A DNA stretch of 64,000 nucleotides, from positions 310,001 to 374,000 of the forward strand of contig NZ_BMUF01000008.1 of the NCBI RefSeq assembly GCF_014650055.1, given 5' to 3'. The notes beneath the pieces were generated by a model. The model worked only from the letters and a program-made list of their open reading frames with translations, was not told the origin of the DNA and made no database searches. Each line of letters begins with the position of its first letter. Position 1 is the stretch's first letter. This stretch comes from Streptomyces malachitofuscus. GTDB taxonomy: Bacteria; Actinomycetota; Actinomycetes; Streptomycetales; Streptomycetaceae. Position numbers and translations under genes: made by a program. This document shows, piece by piece, positions 1 to 8,880 of this stretch.

Positions 1-1123
1 CCTTGGTGTCCTTGCCGCTGATCTCGAACGGGTCGCCCGGCCGCACCTGCGCGTAGAACCAGGCGGCGTCCGCGTCGCTCATGCCGATGCAGCCCGAACT
101 GCGGTTGGCGTTGCCGAAGTAGGCGCCGTTCCACGGCGCGGCGTGCGCGTACATGCCGGACCAGGTCAGCCGCATCGAGTGGTCGACCATCTTGTCGTAG
201 GCGTCGCCCAGCCCGACCGTCTCGGAGTTCATGTTGATCGTGCCCTCCTTGGCCATGAGCACGGCCGTGCCCCGCCAGGAGCGCTTGTCGCCGCCCGGGG
301 TGCCGCCGGAGACCGGGATGCTGCGGACCGTCCTTCCGTCGCGCTGCAGGGTCAGTCGGTGCTTGTCGAGGTCGACCTCGACGATCTGCTCGGCGCCGAT
401 GGTGAAGCGGGTCGTGTAGTCACGGACGAACCAGCCGCCGTCCGCGCCCGAGTCGGTGCCGTTCAGCTCGGCCTTCAGCGTGACCTTCGTCCCCGGCTTC
501 CAGTACGTTCTGGGCCGCCAGTCGACGCGGTCGCGGCCCGAGTAGTCCTCGATCCATCCCCAGGAGCCCTCGGTGCCGTCGCTGGTGGTGATCCTCAGCT
601 GCTTCTCCACCTCCGCCTTGTTCTTCACCGGGTGGTCGAAGACCAGGGAGATCGGCTGGGCCACCCCCACCGTGGAGTCGGCGCCCGGCCGCCAGTCGAC
701 CTTGTTGACCTTGTCCGCCGGGGCCGTGCTGAAGGAGGCCTTGCTGCTCCCGACGGTGCCGCCCTCGCTCCGGGTCCTCGTCGTCACGGTGTACGACGCC
801 CCGGGGACCGCCTTGCGGGCGGAGACCCAGGAGCGGCCGTCGGCGGCCACCTTCCCGGACAGCTTCCGTCCGTCGCCGTCGGTGACGGTCACCCCCGTGA
901 TCCGCCCGCTGCCGGCGGTGACCTTCACCGGCTCGCCCGCCGGGACCCGCTCGCCCTTCGGCGTGACGGTGACCGTGACCGGACGGTCCGCCGTGCCGCC
1001 CGCACCGCCCTTGCCGTCGGCGGAGTCCGAGGAGCCGCCCGAGGAGCACGCGGCGAGCGGGGCCAGCAGGGCGGCGGCCACAACCGCGGCCCGGGCAGGG
1101 GTGAGTACACGTATGCGTGACAA
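1..1123 (-). CDS. L,D-transpeptidase lipoprotein (YkuD, Ig-like), C-terminus cut by window
   Basis: Predicted extracytoplasmic L,D-transpeptidase making 3-3 peptidoglycan crosslinks. The start is a TTG at 1123, chosen because a GGAGG ribosome site lies five bases upstream and no ATG or GTG fits the frame. The N-terminus is a lipoprotein signal with lipobox LAAC, Cys26. After a Ser/Gly/Thr-rich linker come Ig-like beta domains, the layout of mycobacterial LdtMt2/LppS proteins. The YkuD active-site segment SSGCIGMSD is visible, with catalytic Cys at about residue 345. The last part of the protein lies before base 1. It is divergent from the FemAB-MurJ operon, which fits a cell-wall role. The family is secure; the crosslink type is inferred. 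Confidence 0.9.
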   Translation of the reverse strand, partial: MSRIRVLTPARAAVVAAALLAPLAACSSGGSSDSADGKGGAGGTADRPVTVTVTPKGERVPAGEPVKVTAGSGRITGVTVTDGDGRKLSGKVAADGRSWVSARKAVPGASYTVTTRTRSEGGTVGSSKASFSTAPADKVNKVDWRPGADSTVGVAQPISLVFDHPVKNKAEVEKQLRITTSDGTEGSWGWIEDYSGRDRVDWRPRTYWKPGTKVTLKAELNGTDSGADGGWFVRDYTTRFTIGAEQIVEVDLDKHRLTLQRDGRTVRSIPVSGGTPGGDKRSWRGTAVLMAKEGTINMNSETVGLGDAYDKMVDHSMRLTWSGMYAHAAPWNGAYFGNANRSSGCIGMSDADAAWFYAQVRPGDPFEISGKDTK

Positions 1124-1332
1124 CGGGGCCTCCGCGAGGAGCGACAAAATGGGTGGATGTCGTGACTGTAGAGGTGGAAAACGCGAGGTCAGTTCCCTCA
1201 GGCGGAACATGACGGCGTCTGGTGCGCAACGGTCATGGTCCGGTCACATTCGCCGGACGGAGCGGTCATGGGCCGCTGTGAACCTCCTGTATGTCCCCGC
1301 CACCGGCCCGGGGAGAAGGAGAGGCTCACACC

Positions 1333-2520
1333 GTGTCAGCGCTGCTCGTTCCACCCAGCCGCGTCAGCCGAGCGGGGAGCGCGGGCTTCGCCCTGCGCGC
1401 CATCACCCCGGACACCTACCGCGCGTTCCTCGCGACCCCCGACGGCGCGGCACTCGGCGCCGGCTTCCTGCAACTCCCCTCCTGGGCCGACGTCAAGGAG
1501 GGCTGGCACGCCCGGCTGCTCGGCTGGGGGCCGGATCCGGAGGCGGGCGCACTGACCGGCGTGGCCCTGGTGCTGCTGCGGCAACTCCCCGGCACCCGCA
1601 AGTACTTCGCCTACCTCCCCGAAGGCCCCGTCGCCGACTGGAGCGACCCCGGCATCGACGGCTGGCTCGAACCGCTGCTGGAACACCTGCGCCGGGCGGG
1701 CGCCTTCGCCGTGCGCATCGGCCCCTCGCCCGCCTACCGGCGCTGGGACGCCGCCCGGCTCAAGCCCCACACCGGCCCGGGCCGGCGCCTCGCCGACGTC
1801 CTCGCCAGCGAGGTCGACCCGCTCGGCACCGCCGTCGCCGAACGGCTGCGCGCCCGGGGCTGGCGCCGCTGCGGGGAGGACGGGGACGGCGACGCCCAGC
1901 CCCGGCACGTCTTCCACGTACCGCTCGCCGGACGCACCCCCGAGGACCTGTGGTCCGGGCTCAACCAGGAGTGGCGGCGCAATGTGCGCCGGGCGCGGAA
2001 GGAGGGCGTGGAGGTGGTCGTGGGCAGCGCGGCCGACCTGCCCGAGTTCTACCGGCTGCTCGGCATCACCGAGCGGCGCGACGGCTTCCGGCTCGGCCGC
2101 TCGCTCGCCTACTACGAGCGCCAGTACGCGGCGCTCAACGCCGAGCAGCCCGGCCGGATGAAGCTCTACCTCGCCCGGCACCGCGGGGAGATCCTCGCCG
2201 CCCACACGATGATCACCGTGGGCCGCCGCGCCTGGTACCAGACCGGCGCCTCCGCCGACCACCGCCGCGAGGTCCGCCCCTCCAACGCCCTGCAGTGGCA
2301 GATGCTGCTGGACGCCCACGCCCAGGGCGCCCACGTCTACGACATGCGCGGGGTACCCTCCACACTCGATCCGGGCGAACGTGCGTACGGGCTGCTGCGC
2401 TGGAAGCTCGGCACCGGGGGACACGTCGTCGAGACGCTGGGGGAATGGGAGAGACCTTTGGCCGGCAGCGCCAACCACACGCTCCACCGCGCCCTCCAGG
2501 CGTATCTGAACCGCCGATGA
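1333..2520 (+). CDS. FemAB-family peptidoglycan bridge aminoacyltransferase
   Basis: A 395-residue member of the FemA/B/X family, which transfers an amino acid from aminoacyl-tRNA to the stem peptide of lipid II. The N-terminal segment GFLQLPSWADVK matches the family's opening 'FLQ..W..VK' pattern, and the C-terminal AHVYDMRGV resembles the conserved 'YDLRG' end of the second GNAT-like fold. The GTG at 1333 is chosen over the upstream ATG at 1291 because AAGGAGAG lies about ten bases before it. The stop overlaps the start of murJ (ATGA), so the lipid II modifier and the flippase are translationally coupled. Glycine as donor is expected for Streptomyces but not shown by the sequence. Confidence 0.88.
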   Translation: MSALLVPPSRVSRAGSAGFALRAITPDTYRAFLATPDGAALGAGFLQLPSWADVKEGWHARLLGWGPDPEAGALTGVALVLLRQLPGTRKYFAYLPEGPVADWSDPGIDGWLEPLLEHLRRAGAFAVRIGPSPAYRRWDAARLKPHTGPGRRLADVLASEVDPLGTAVAERLRARGWRRCGEDGDGDAQPRHVFHVPLAGRTPEDLWSGLNQEWRRNVRRARKEGVEVVVGSAADLPEFYRLLGITERRDGFRLGRSLAYYERQYAALNAEQPGRMKLYLARHRGEILAAHTMITVGRRAWYQTGASADHRREVRPSNALQWQMLLDAHAQGAHVYDMRGVPSTLDPGERAYGLLRWKLGTGGHVVETLGEWERPLAGSANHTLHRALQAYLNRR

Positions 2521-4142
2521 CGCAGACGACAGCGACGGAGCCGACGCCGAAGCCGGTCTCCACGGCACGCAGCAGCGCCGTCATGGCCGCCGGCTCCGTC
2601 GTCTCCCGCGCCACCGGCTTCGCCCGGTCCGCCGTCGTCGCGGCGGCCATCGGAACCATCGGCCCGACCGCCGACGGCTACGCGGTCGGCAACGCCCTGC
2701 CCACCATCGTCTACATGCTGCTCCTCGGCGGCGCGCTCAACGCCGTCTTCGTGCCCGAGCTGGTCAAGGCCGCCAAGGAGCACGCCGACGGGGGCAGGGC
2801 GTACACCGACCGGCTGGTCACCGTGTGCGTCGCCGCCCTGCTGGCGATCACCGCGGTCGCGGTGTGGGCGGCACCCGCGATCGTCGACGCGTACACCGAC
2901 TACACCGGCGCACAGGCGGCCATGACCACCGCGCTGGCCCGCTACTGCCTGCCGCAGATCTTCTTCCTCGGCCTGTTCACACTGCTCGGCCAGGTGCTCA
3001 ACGCCCGCGGCCGGTTCGGCGCGATGATGTGGGCGCCGGTCCTGAACAACGTCGTCGTCATGGCCGTGTTCGGCCTGTACCTGGCGTTGGCCATGGGCCG
3101 CGGCGACGGGGGCGTCCTCACCGCGGCCGAGACCGCCGTCCTCGGCTGGGGCACCACCGCCGGGATCGCCGCCCAGGCACTCGTCCTCCTCCCCGCCCTG
3201 CGCGCCGCCCGCTTCCGCTGGCGCCCCCGCTTCGACTGGCGCGGCAGCGGACTGACCCGCCCCCTGCGCTCGGCCGGCTGGCTGGTGCTGCTGGTCCTCG
3301 CCAACCAGGCCGCCTACTGGGTCACCACCCGGCTGGCCACCACCGCCGGCCTCGACGGCGGCCCCGGCTACGGCGCGTACAACAACGCCTATGCCCTGTG
3401 GGTCGTACCGCACGGCATCGTCACGGTCTCCGTGGTGACCGCGCTGATGCCCCGGATGAGCGCGGCCGCCGCCGACGGCGACACCGCGGCCCTGCGGCAC
3501 GACGTCTCCCACGCGCTGCGGGTCTGCGCCGGTGCCGTCGTACCCGCCGCCTGCGCGCTGTTCGCCCTCGCCCACCCGGGCATGGCCCTCGTCTTCGGCC
3601 ACGGCAGGACCAGCGCCGCCGACACGGCCGCCATGGCGGGGATCCTGATGGCCTTCGCGCCCGGACTGATCGCCCTGTCGGGCCAGTACGTCCTCTCCCG
3701 CGCCTTCTACGCCCTGTCCGACACCCGTACGCCGTTCCTGCTCAACCTCGTGATCGTCGCCCTCAACGCGGGACTGTCCCTGACCGCCGCACACCTGCTG
3801 CCGGCCCGCTGGGCCGTCACGGGCATGGCGGCGGCGTACTCCCTGGCGCTGTGCGCGGGCTGGGCGCTGACGGCCGGTGTGCTGAGCCGGCGGCTCGCCG
3901 TCGCCCGCCCCCTGAGGTCGTCCGCCGCCGGCGCCCACGCCCGGCTGCTCCTCGCCGCCGTCCCGGCCACCGCGCTGGGCCACCTCGCGGCCCGGGGAAC
4001 CGCACCGGCCGGAGCGGCCCTCTCCACAGTCGTCGGCGCCACCGCCGTCGTCCTCACCTTCGCCCTGCTCGCCCGTCCGCTGCGGCTCGCCGAACTCGAC
4101 GCGCTGCTCGCCGGCCTCCGCCGCGGACGGACCCGGACCTGA
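2517..4142 (+). CDS. murJ: MurJ-type lipid II flippase (MviN)
   Basis: A 541-residue polytopic membrane protein of the MOP/MviN superfamily that flips lipid II outward. The N-terminal ARSSAVMAAGSVVSRATGFA is the family's opening signature ('G..SRITGF.R') and about 14 hydrophobic segments follow. The ATG overlaps the FemAB stop, so it is translated by coupling. It is shorter than the actinobacterial MviN fusions that carry kinase-like and extracellular domains, so it may be a second, accessory flippase. A response regulator begins 23 bases downstream, probably in the same transcript. Confidence 0.88.
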   Translation: MTQTTATEPTPKPVSTARSSAVMAAGSVVSRATGFARSAVVAAAIGTIGPTADGYAVGNALPTIVYMLLLGGALNAVFVPELVKAAKEHADGGRAYTDRLVTVCVAALLAITAVAVWAAPAIVDAYTDYTGAQAAMTTALARYCLPQIFFLGLFTLLGQVLNARGRFGAMMWAPVLNNVVVMAVFGLYLALAMGRGDGGVLTAAETAVLGWGTTAGIAAQALVLLPALRAARFRWRPRFDWRGSGLTRPLRSAGWLVLLVLANQAAYWVTTRLATTAGLDGGPGYGAYNNAYALWVVPHGIVTVSVVTALMPRMSAAAADGDTAALRHDVSHALRVCAGAVVPAACALFALAHPGMALVFGHGRTSAADTAAMAGILMAFAPGLIALSGQYVLSRAFYALSDTRTPFLLNLVIVALNAGLSLTAAHLLPARWAVTGMAAAYSLALCAGWALTAGVLSRRLAVARPLRSSAAGAHARLLLAAVPATALGHLAARGTAPAGAALSTVVGATAVVLTFALLARPLRLAELDALLAGLRRGRTRT

Positions 4143-4165
4143 CCACCACCGAGGGAGAACCGCCG

Positions 4166-4849
4166 ATGCCCCGCGTGCTCCTCATCGAGGACGACCCCTC
4201 CGTACGCGAGGGGGTCGAACTCGGCCTGCGCCGCCGCGGCCACGAGGTACGGGCGGCCGCGACCGGCGAGGCGGGACTCGCCGCGCTGGCCGAGTTCCGC
4301 CCCGACCTGCTGCTCCTCGACCTGATGCTGCCCGGCATGAACGGCGTACAGGTCTGCCGGCGGGTCCGCGAACGCAGCCAGCTGCCGATCATCATGCTCA
4401 CCGCGCGCGGCGACGACTTCGACGTGGTCATCGGCCTGGAGGCCGGGGCCGACGACTACATCGTCAAGCCCGCCCGCACCGAGGTGATCGAGGCCCGGAT
4501 CCGTGCCGTACTGCGCCGCCTGGACGGCAGCGGCCCGGGGCGCCCGGCCGTCGAGGTCCACGGCGACCTCACCATCGACCGGTCCGCGCTGACCGTCGCC
4601 AAGGGCGGCCGGCCGCTCGCGCTCGCCCCGTCGGAGATCAAGCTCCTGCTGCACCTTTCCGCCGCCCCCGAGCAGGTGTTCAGCAGGCAGCAACTGCTGG
4701 AGCACGTCTGGGAGCACAACTTCCACGCCGACGCCCGGCTGGTCGACGCGTGCGTCGCCCGGCTGCGCGGCAAGATCGAGGACGAGGCCGGCAGCCCCCG
4801 CTACGTCCAGACCCTGCGCGGCTTCGGCTACCGCTTCGGACCGCTGTGA
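4166..4849 (+). CDS. OmpR/PhoB-family response regulator
   Basis: A 227-residue two-domain regulator. The receiver has the acidic pair D9/D10, phospho-acceptor D51 in LLLLDLMLP and K100 in DDYIVKP. The rest is an OmpR winged helix ending in the usual YVQTLRGFGYRF. GAGGGAG sits upstream of the ATG. The stop overlaps the GTG of the partner kinase. The gene order regulator, kinase, lipoprotein copies mtrA-mtrB-lpqB, so this is probably an MtrA-like paralogue with an envelope signal. Confidence 0.93.
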   Translation: MPRVLLIEDDPSVREGVELGLRRRGHEVRAAATGEAGLAALAEFRPDLLLLDLMLPGMNGVQVCRRVRERSQLPIIMLTARGDDFDVVIGLEAGADDYIVKPARTEVIEARIRAVLRRLDGSGPGRPAVEVHGDLTIDRSALTVAKGGRPLALAPSEIKLLLHLSAAPEQVFSRQQLLEHVWEHNFHADARLVDACVARLRGKIEDEAGSPRYVQTLRGFGYRFGPL

Positions 4850-6381
4850 CCACCGATCCAGGTGCGGGTCCCGGTCCGCGTCCCGGGCGGCCGCGCCGCG
4901 GCGCCCGTACGGCACCCGGCGGCGAACGATCGCGCGCCAGGGCGTTCGGGCTGCGCACGCGGCTGCTGCTCGCCTTCCTGCTGGTCGCCGTCGTCAGCGC
5001 CGGCACGACCGCCGCCCTGACCTACCGCGAGGCCCGCACCGCGCTGCTGAAGACCGCCCAGGACACGGCCGTGTCGTCCTTCCGCGACCACGTGCAGCAG
5101 ACCGGGTTCGGCCTGCCCGTGCGGAAGGAGGGGCTGGAGGAGGTCCTGCGCGACCTCGCCCGCAAGGGCAAGCCGCGTCCCTGGGTGGTGTTCGCCGAGT
5201 ACGGCTCGCTCCGCGCCTCCTCGGGCGAGAACCCCGTCTCCACCGTCATCACACCCGAACTGCGGCGCGCCGCGCGGGCCAACCCCCGCGGCCACTTCGA
5301 GCGGGTCGTCAAGGACGGCGTCCCCTACCTCACCATCGCCATGCCCACCGTCTTCAAGACGGGCCCCGACGACGTACTGCCCACCGGACTCGTCCTCTAC
5401 GCCGTGATGCGGATGACCGACGAGCAGGTCAACGTCGACGCCCTCCTCATCGCCGCCCGGGACGGCGCCCTGCCCGGCCTCGCCGTCGCCCTGATCCCCG
5501 GCCTGATCGCCGCGCGCAGCGTGCTGCGCCCGGTGCGGCAACTGCACCGGGCCACCCGCAGCCTGGGCAGCGGCCGGCTCGACACCCGCATCCCGGTGCG
5601 CGGCAGCGACGAACTGGCGGACCTGGCGCGGACCTTCAACGAGTCCACCGGCCAACTGGAGCGATCCGTGCGCGAACTGCGCGAGGCCGAGGAACGCGCC
5701 CGCCGCTTCGCCTCCGACGTCTCGCACGAACTGCGCACCCCCCTCGCCGGCATGCTCGCCGTCACCGAGGTCCTCGAGGAGGACGCCGACGGCCTGGACG
5801 CCGACACCGCCCGTGCGGTGCGGCTGGTCAGCGCGGAGACGGGCAAGCTCGCCGTGCTGGTCGAGGACCTGATGGAGATCTCCCGCTTCGACGCCCGCGC
5901 GGCGGAGCTGAACGCCGACGAGGTCGACGTGGCCGAGGCCATCCGCAAGACCCTCCACAACCGGCACTGGACCGACGACCGGGTGCGCACCGAACTCCCC
6001 GACGGCATCCGCGCCCGGCTCGACCCGCGCCGCTTCGACCTCGTGATCGCCAACCTCGTCGGCAACGCGCTGAAGCACGGCGGCGCGCCCGTCACGGTAC
6101 GGCTGCGCACCGCGGCCCGTTCCGCGGGCCCGCCCGTGCTGATCACCGAGGTCGCGGACAGCGGACCCGGCATCCGGCCCGCGGTGCTGCCGCACATCTT
6201 CGACCGCTTCTACAAGGCCGACGCGGCCCGTACCCGCTCGGCGGGCAGCGGCCTGGGGCTGGCCATCACCCTGGAGAACGTCAAGCTGCACGGCGGAACG
6301 ATCAGCGCCGGGAACCTCCCGGGAGGCGGTGCCGTCTTCACCGTCGAGATACCGCTGCACGCGGAGGAGGCCGGCGGATGA
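4846..6381 (+). CDS. Sensor histidine kinase, HAMP type
   Basis: A 511-residue membrane kinase, partner of the preceding regulator. A basic, proline/arginine-rich N-terminus is followed by transmembrane segment 1 (about residues 38-58), an extracytoplasmic sensor of about 140 residues, transmembrane segment 2, HAMP, and a HisKA domain with phospho-acceptor H294 in DVSHELRTP. The ATPase domain has N box NLVGNALKHGG, G1 box DSGPGI and G2 box GSGLGL. Start is the GTG that overlaps the regulator stop. It is coupled by ATGA overlap to the lipoprotein gene, which may modulate its sensor domain as LpqB does for MtrB. Confidence 0.93.
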   Translation: MTTDPGAGPGPRPGRPRRGARTAPGGERSRARAFGLRTRLLLAFLLVAVVSAGTTAALTYREARTALLKTAQDTAVSSFRDHVQQTGFGLPVRKEGLEEVLRDLARKGKPRPWVVFAEYGSLRASSGENPVSTVITPELRRAARANPRGHFERVVKDGVPYLTIAMPTVFKTGPDDVLPTGLVLYAVMRMTDEQVNVDALLIAARDGALPGLAVALIPGLIAARSVLRPVRQLHRATRSLGSGRLDTRIPVRGSDELADLARTFNESTGQLERSVRELREAEERARRFASDVSHELRTPLAGMLAVTEVLEEDADGLDADTARAVRLVSAETGKLAVLVEDLMEISRFDARAAELNADEVDVAEAIRKTLHNRHWTDDRVRTELPDGIRARLDPRRFDLVIANLVGNALKHGGAPVTVRLRTAARSAGPPVLITEVADSGPGIRPAVLPHIFDRFYKADAARTRSAGSGLGLAITLENVKLHGGTISAGNLPGGGAVFTVEIPLHAEEAGG

Positions 6382-6995
6382 GGCGTGCCCAAACACGCCG
6401 GCGTGCGGCGGCCGTCGCCCTCGCCGCGGCGGCCGTCCCCCTGCTCGGCGCCTGCGGCATCAGGGACACCGACGTCATCGAGGCGGGCGGCCCCGCCTCC
6501 GTCCAGGCCTTCTTCAACAGCGACTCCGAGATGCTGCTCTTCTTCCGCACCCCCGACGGAGGCGTGAGCCCGGTCATCCGGACGTCCGGCTCCGAGGACG
6601 GTTTCGGCGACCGGTACGTCCACCGGACCGAGAACCAGGACCCGTCCGGCCGCGTGCCCACGGAGATGGTTGTCGCGGCGCTGCTCGCCGGCCCCCGACC
6701 GGAGGACCGGGCCGCCGGCCTGACCACCGCCCTGCCCGCCCGCCGCCCCGGCACCACCGTGAAGATCACCCCCACCGGCGACGACACCGTCACCGCCGGC
6801 CTCCCCTTTCCCCTGAAGAACCTCGACCCCATGGCCGTGCGCCAGCTGACCTGCACGATCGCCTACAGCCGGGACGCCGACGGCCGGACCGTCGTCCACC
6901 TGAAGGGCCAGGACGGAACGTCGTCCACCGCGACCTGCGCCCTGTCCCCCGACAACCCCGGGACCACCCCGTCCCCGACCCGCGTTCAACGCTGA
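6378..6995 (+). CDS. Small lipoprotein with GerMN-like domain
   Basis: A 205-residue lipoprotein with lipobox LGAC, Cys26. The middle segment VVAALLAGPRPEDRAAGL followed by TALP resembles the GerMN domain pattern of 'LL.GP......GL.T.IP' found in LpqB and spore-germination GerM. LpqB itself is about 600 residues with a beta-propeller, which is absent here. The start overlaps the kinase stop, so it belongs to the same three-gene unit and is a likely accessory to the sensor kinase. Its last 10 bases overlap the end of the convergent epoxide hydrolase. The domain call is by eye. Confidence 0.75.
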   Translation: MRRAQTRRRAAAVALAAAAVPLLGACGIRDTDVIEAGGPASVQAFFNSDSEMLLFFRTPDGGVSPVIRTSGSEDGFGDRYVHRTENQDPSGRVPTEMVVAALLAGPRPEDRAAGLTTALPARRPGTTVKITPTGDDTVTAGLPFPLKNLDPMAVRQLTCTIAYSRDADGRTVVHLKGQDGTSSTATCALSPDNPGTTPSPTRVQR

Positions 6996-8158
6996 GCGGC
7001 CAGCACGGCCGCGAGGCCCTCCCGCAGGTCCTCGACGAAGTACCCGGGAACCTCCAGCGACGGGAAGTGCCCCCCGCGTTCGGGCGATGTCCACCGCACG
7101 ATCCGCCGGTACCGCTCCCGTGCCCAGGGACGCGGACACTTCTCGATGTCACGGGGATACATGCTGACGGCCGACGGGACGTCGACCCGGAGCTCCGGGT
7201 CCAGCGAGTCGTGGCTCTCGTAGTAGATGCGGGCCGCCGACGCGCCGCTGCGCGTCAGCCAGTACAGGGTGACGTCGTCGAGGATCCTGTCCCTGGACAT
7301 CGTCTCGAACGGGCTGTCCTCGGTGTCGGACCACTCGGCGAACTTGTCGAGGATCCAGGCGAGAAGCCCGATCGGTGAGTCGACGAGCCCGTAGCCGATG
7401 GTCTGCGGCCGGGTCGCCTGCTGCTTCGCGTATGCCGCGCGGTGGCTCCAGAAGTGGCGGGTCTCCTCGGCCCACGCGCGCTCGACCGCGGTCAGCCCGT
7501 CCGTCGACAGCCCGGGCGGCGCCTGGGCGAACAGGGTGTGGATGCCGAGGACGTGCGCAGGGAACCTGCCGGCGAGAACCGTGGTGATGTTGCCGCCCCA
7601 GTCGCCGCCGTGGGCCAGGAACGTGTCGTAACCGAGCCTGCCCATCAGCTCCACCCACGCGGCCGCGATCCTCTCGGTGCCCCACCCGGTGGTGGCCGGC
7701 TTGTCGCTGTAGCCGAAGCCCGGCAGCGAGGGCACCACCACGTGGAACGCCGGCGCGTCCGCTTCGTCCGGCTCGGCGAGTTCGTCCACGACGTCGACGA
7801 ACTCGGCGACGCTGCCCGGCCAGCCGTGCGTGAGGACCAGGGGAGTGGCATCCGGGCGCGGGGACCGGCGGTGCAGGAAGTGGATCCCCAGACCGTCGAC
7901 GGTCGTGCGGAACTGGCCGATGCCGTTGAGGCGCGCTTCGAACGACCGCCACTCGTACCCGGTGCGCCAGTAGTCCACGACCTCGACGAGATCACCGAGC
8001 GGAACGCCCTGTTCCCACCGGCGGGGCCCGGGTGCCGCGCCCCGGACCGTCTCGGCCTCCGGCAGTCGCGCCGCTGCCAGTCGCGCGCGCAGATCGTCGA
8101 GGTCGGCGTCGGACGCGTGGGCTTCGAAGGCGTGCAGGTCACTGGTCGAACGGGACAT
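6986..8158 (-). CDS. Epoxide hydrolase, EHN-type alpha/beta hydrolase
   Basis: A 390-residue protein with the epoxide hydrolase N-terminal (EHN) region (residues ~8-115, with DYWRTGYEWRSFEARLN) followed by an alpha/beta hydrolase core. The oxyanion motif HGWPGS, nucleophile D186 in GGDWGG and catalytic H364 in GGHFPSLE are all present, so it should be active on an epoxide. The substrate is unknown. Ribosome site GGGAGGT precedes the ATG. It is divergent from a CGNR regulator across a short region with an inverted repeat, which suggests that regulator controls it. Confidence 0.92.
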   Translation of the reverse strand: MSRSTSDLHAFEAHASDADLDDLRARLAAARLPEAETVRGAAPGPRRWEQGVPLGDLVEVVDYWRTGYEWRSFEARLNGIGQFRTTVDGLGIHFLHRRSPRPDATPLVLTHGWPGSVAEFVDVVDELAEPDEADAPAFHVVVPSLPGFGYSDKPATTGWGTERIAAAWVELMGRLGYDTFLAHGGDWGGNITTVLAGRFPAHVLGIHTLFAQAPPGLSTDGLTAVERAWAEETRHFWSHRAAYAKQQATRPQTIGYGLVDSPIGLLAWILDKFAEWSDTEDSPFETMSRDRILDDVTLYWLTRSGASAARIYYESHDSLDPELRVDVPSAVSMYPRDIEKCPRPWARERYRRIVRWTSPERGGHFPSLEVPGYFVEDLREGLAAVLAAQR

Positions 8159-8179
8159 GAGACCTCCCGGACTAGGGTG

Positions 8180-8198
8180 GAACCTTCTATGACGGTTC
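8180..8198. promoter_or_regulatory. Inverted repeat between epoxide hydrolase and CGNR gene
   Basis: GAACC, nine bases, GGTTC form an interrupted palindrome in the divergent promoter region. A related GGTTCC occurs again at 8234-8239, immediately before the CGNR start. A dimeric regulator could bind here; the CGNR protein is the obvious candidate. This is inference from symmetry and position. Confidence 0.4.
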
Positions 8199-8228
8199 TA
8201 TCAGTCGCTCGGACACACTGCAACCAGC

Positions 8229-8234
8229 TATGGT
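8229..8234 (+). promoter_or_regulatory. Predicted -10 box, leaderless CGNR gene
   Basis: TATGGT ends six bases before the ATG at 8241, placing the transcription start on or next to the start codon. No ribosome site is present, which fits a leaderless mRNA. Confidence 0.5.
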
Positions 8235-8240
8235 GGTTCC

Positions 8241-8819
8241 ATGCGTACTGGGTTCCCCGACTTCCGTCTCGGCTCCGTGTTGGCGACGAGCTTCACGGGG
8301 ACGCTGTCGGAGCGTCATGGCACCCCTGTGGAGCGCATCCCCACGCCGCAGCGGCTCATCGACTGGCTGGCGGTGTACGGCCTCGCCGTGGACTCCTGCA
8401 CCACCGCCCAACTCGAATTCGCCCGGGAATTGAGGGAGTCGATCCACGCCGCCGCGACCGCGGCCGCACTCCAGGACTCCCTCCCCGCGTCCGCCGTCCA
8501 CGTCATCAACGACCACAGCACCCGGGGCCGCGCCGCAGCGATCCTCACGCCCGAAGGCGGGCGGCGATGGCAACTCGGCGACCCGGCCTCCGGCGTGGAG
8601 GACGCCCTCGGCGTGATCGCCGCCGACGCGATCGCCGTCATCGCGGGCGAACGCGACGGAAAACTGGCCCTGTGCGCATCACCGACCTGCCGAGCCGCCT
8701 TCTTCGACACCAGCCGCAGCCGCACCCGCAGATGGTGCGACATGAACACCTGCGGCAACCGAGAGAAGAAGGCCCGCTTCTACGCCAGCCGGCGCATGAA
8801 CCACACCGCGAAGCAGTGA
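8241..8819 (+). CDS. ABATE/CGNR zinc-finger transcriptional regulator
   Basis: A 192-residue protein of the ABATE-CGNR family. The N-terminal part is the putative stress-sensing ABATE domain. The C-terminus carries the CGNR zinc finger: CASPTCRAAFFDTSRSRTRR, then WCDMNTCGNREKK, with four cysteines and the defining CGNR. Members are thought to be DNA-binding regulators beside metabolic genes. It is divergent from the epoxide hydrolase and probably controls it. No ribosome site precedes the ATG; a -10 box at 8229-8234 suggests leaderless expression. Confidence 0.88.
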   Translation: MRTGFPDFRLGSVLATSFTGTLSERHGTPVERIPTPQRLIDWLAVYGLAVDSCTTAQLEFARELRESIHAAATAAALQDSLPASAVHVINDHSTRGRAAAILTPEGGRRWQLGDPASGVEDALGVIAADAIAVIAGERDGKLALCASPTCRAAFFDTSRSRTRRWCDMNTCGNREKKARFYASRRMNHTAKQ

Positions 8820-8854
8820 CCGGAAGCGGCCCTGGCGCTCGCGTGTGTCAATCC

Positions 8855-8880
8855 GGTACATGGACTACCCTTGGTACATG
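8855..8880. promoter_or_regulatory. Direct repeat GGTACATG over antitoxin start
   Basis: GGTACATG occurs at 8855-8862 and 8873-8880, 18 bases apart; the second copy contains the antitoxin ATG. A -10 box TACCCT (8866-8871) lies between them, six bases from the start codon. Ribbon-helix-helix antitoxins usually repress their own promoters, so this is a plausible autoregulatory operator. Confidence 0.45.

Noticed and set aside
573..2516. Upstream extension of MurJ to 1189 residues
   Set aside because: The extension overlaps the FemAB gene in another frame; the ATG at 2517 is coupled to the FemAB stop.
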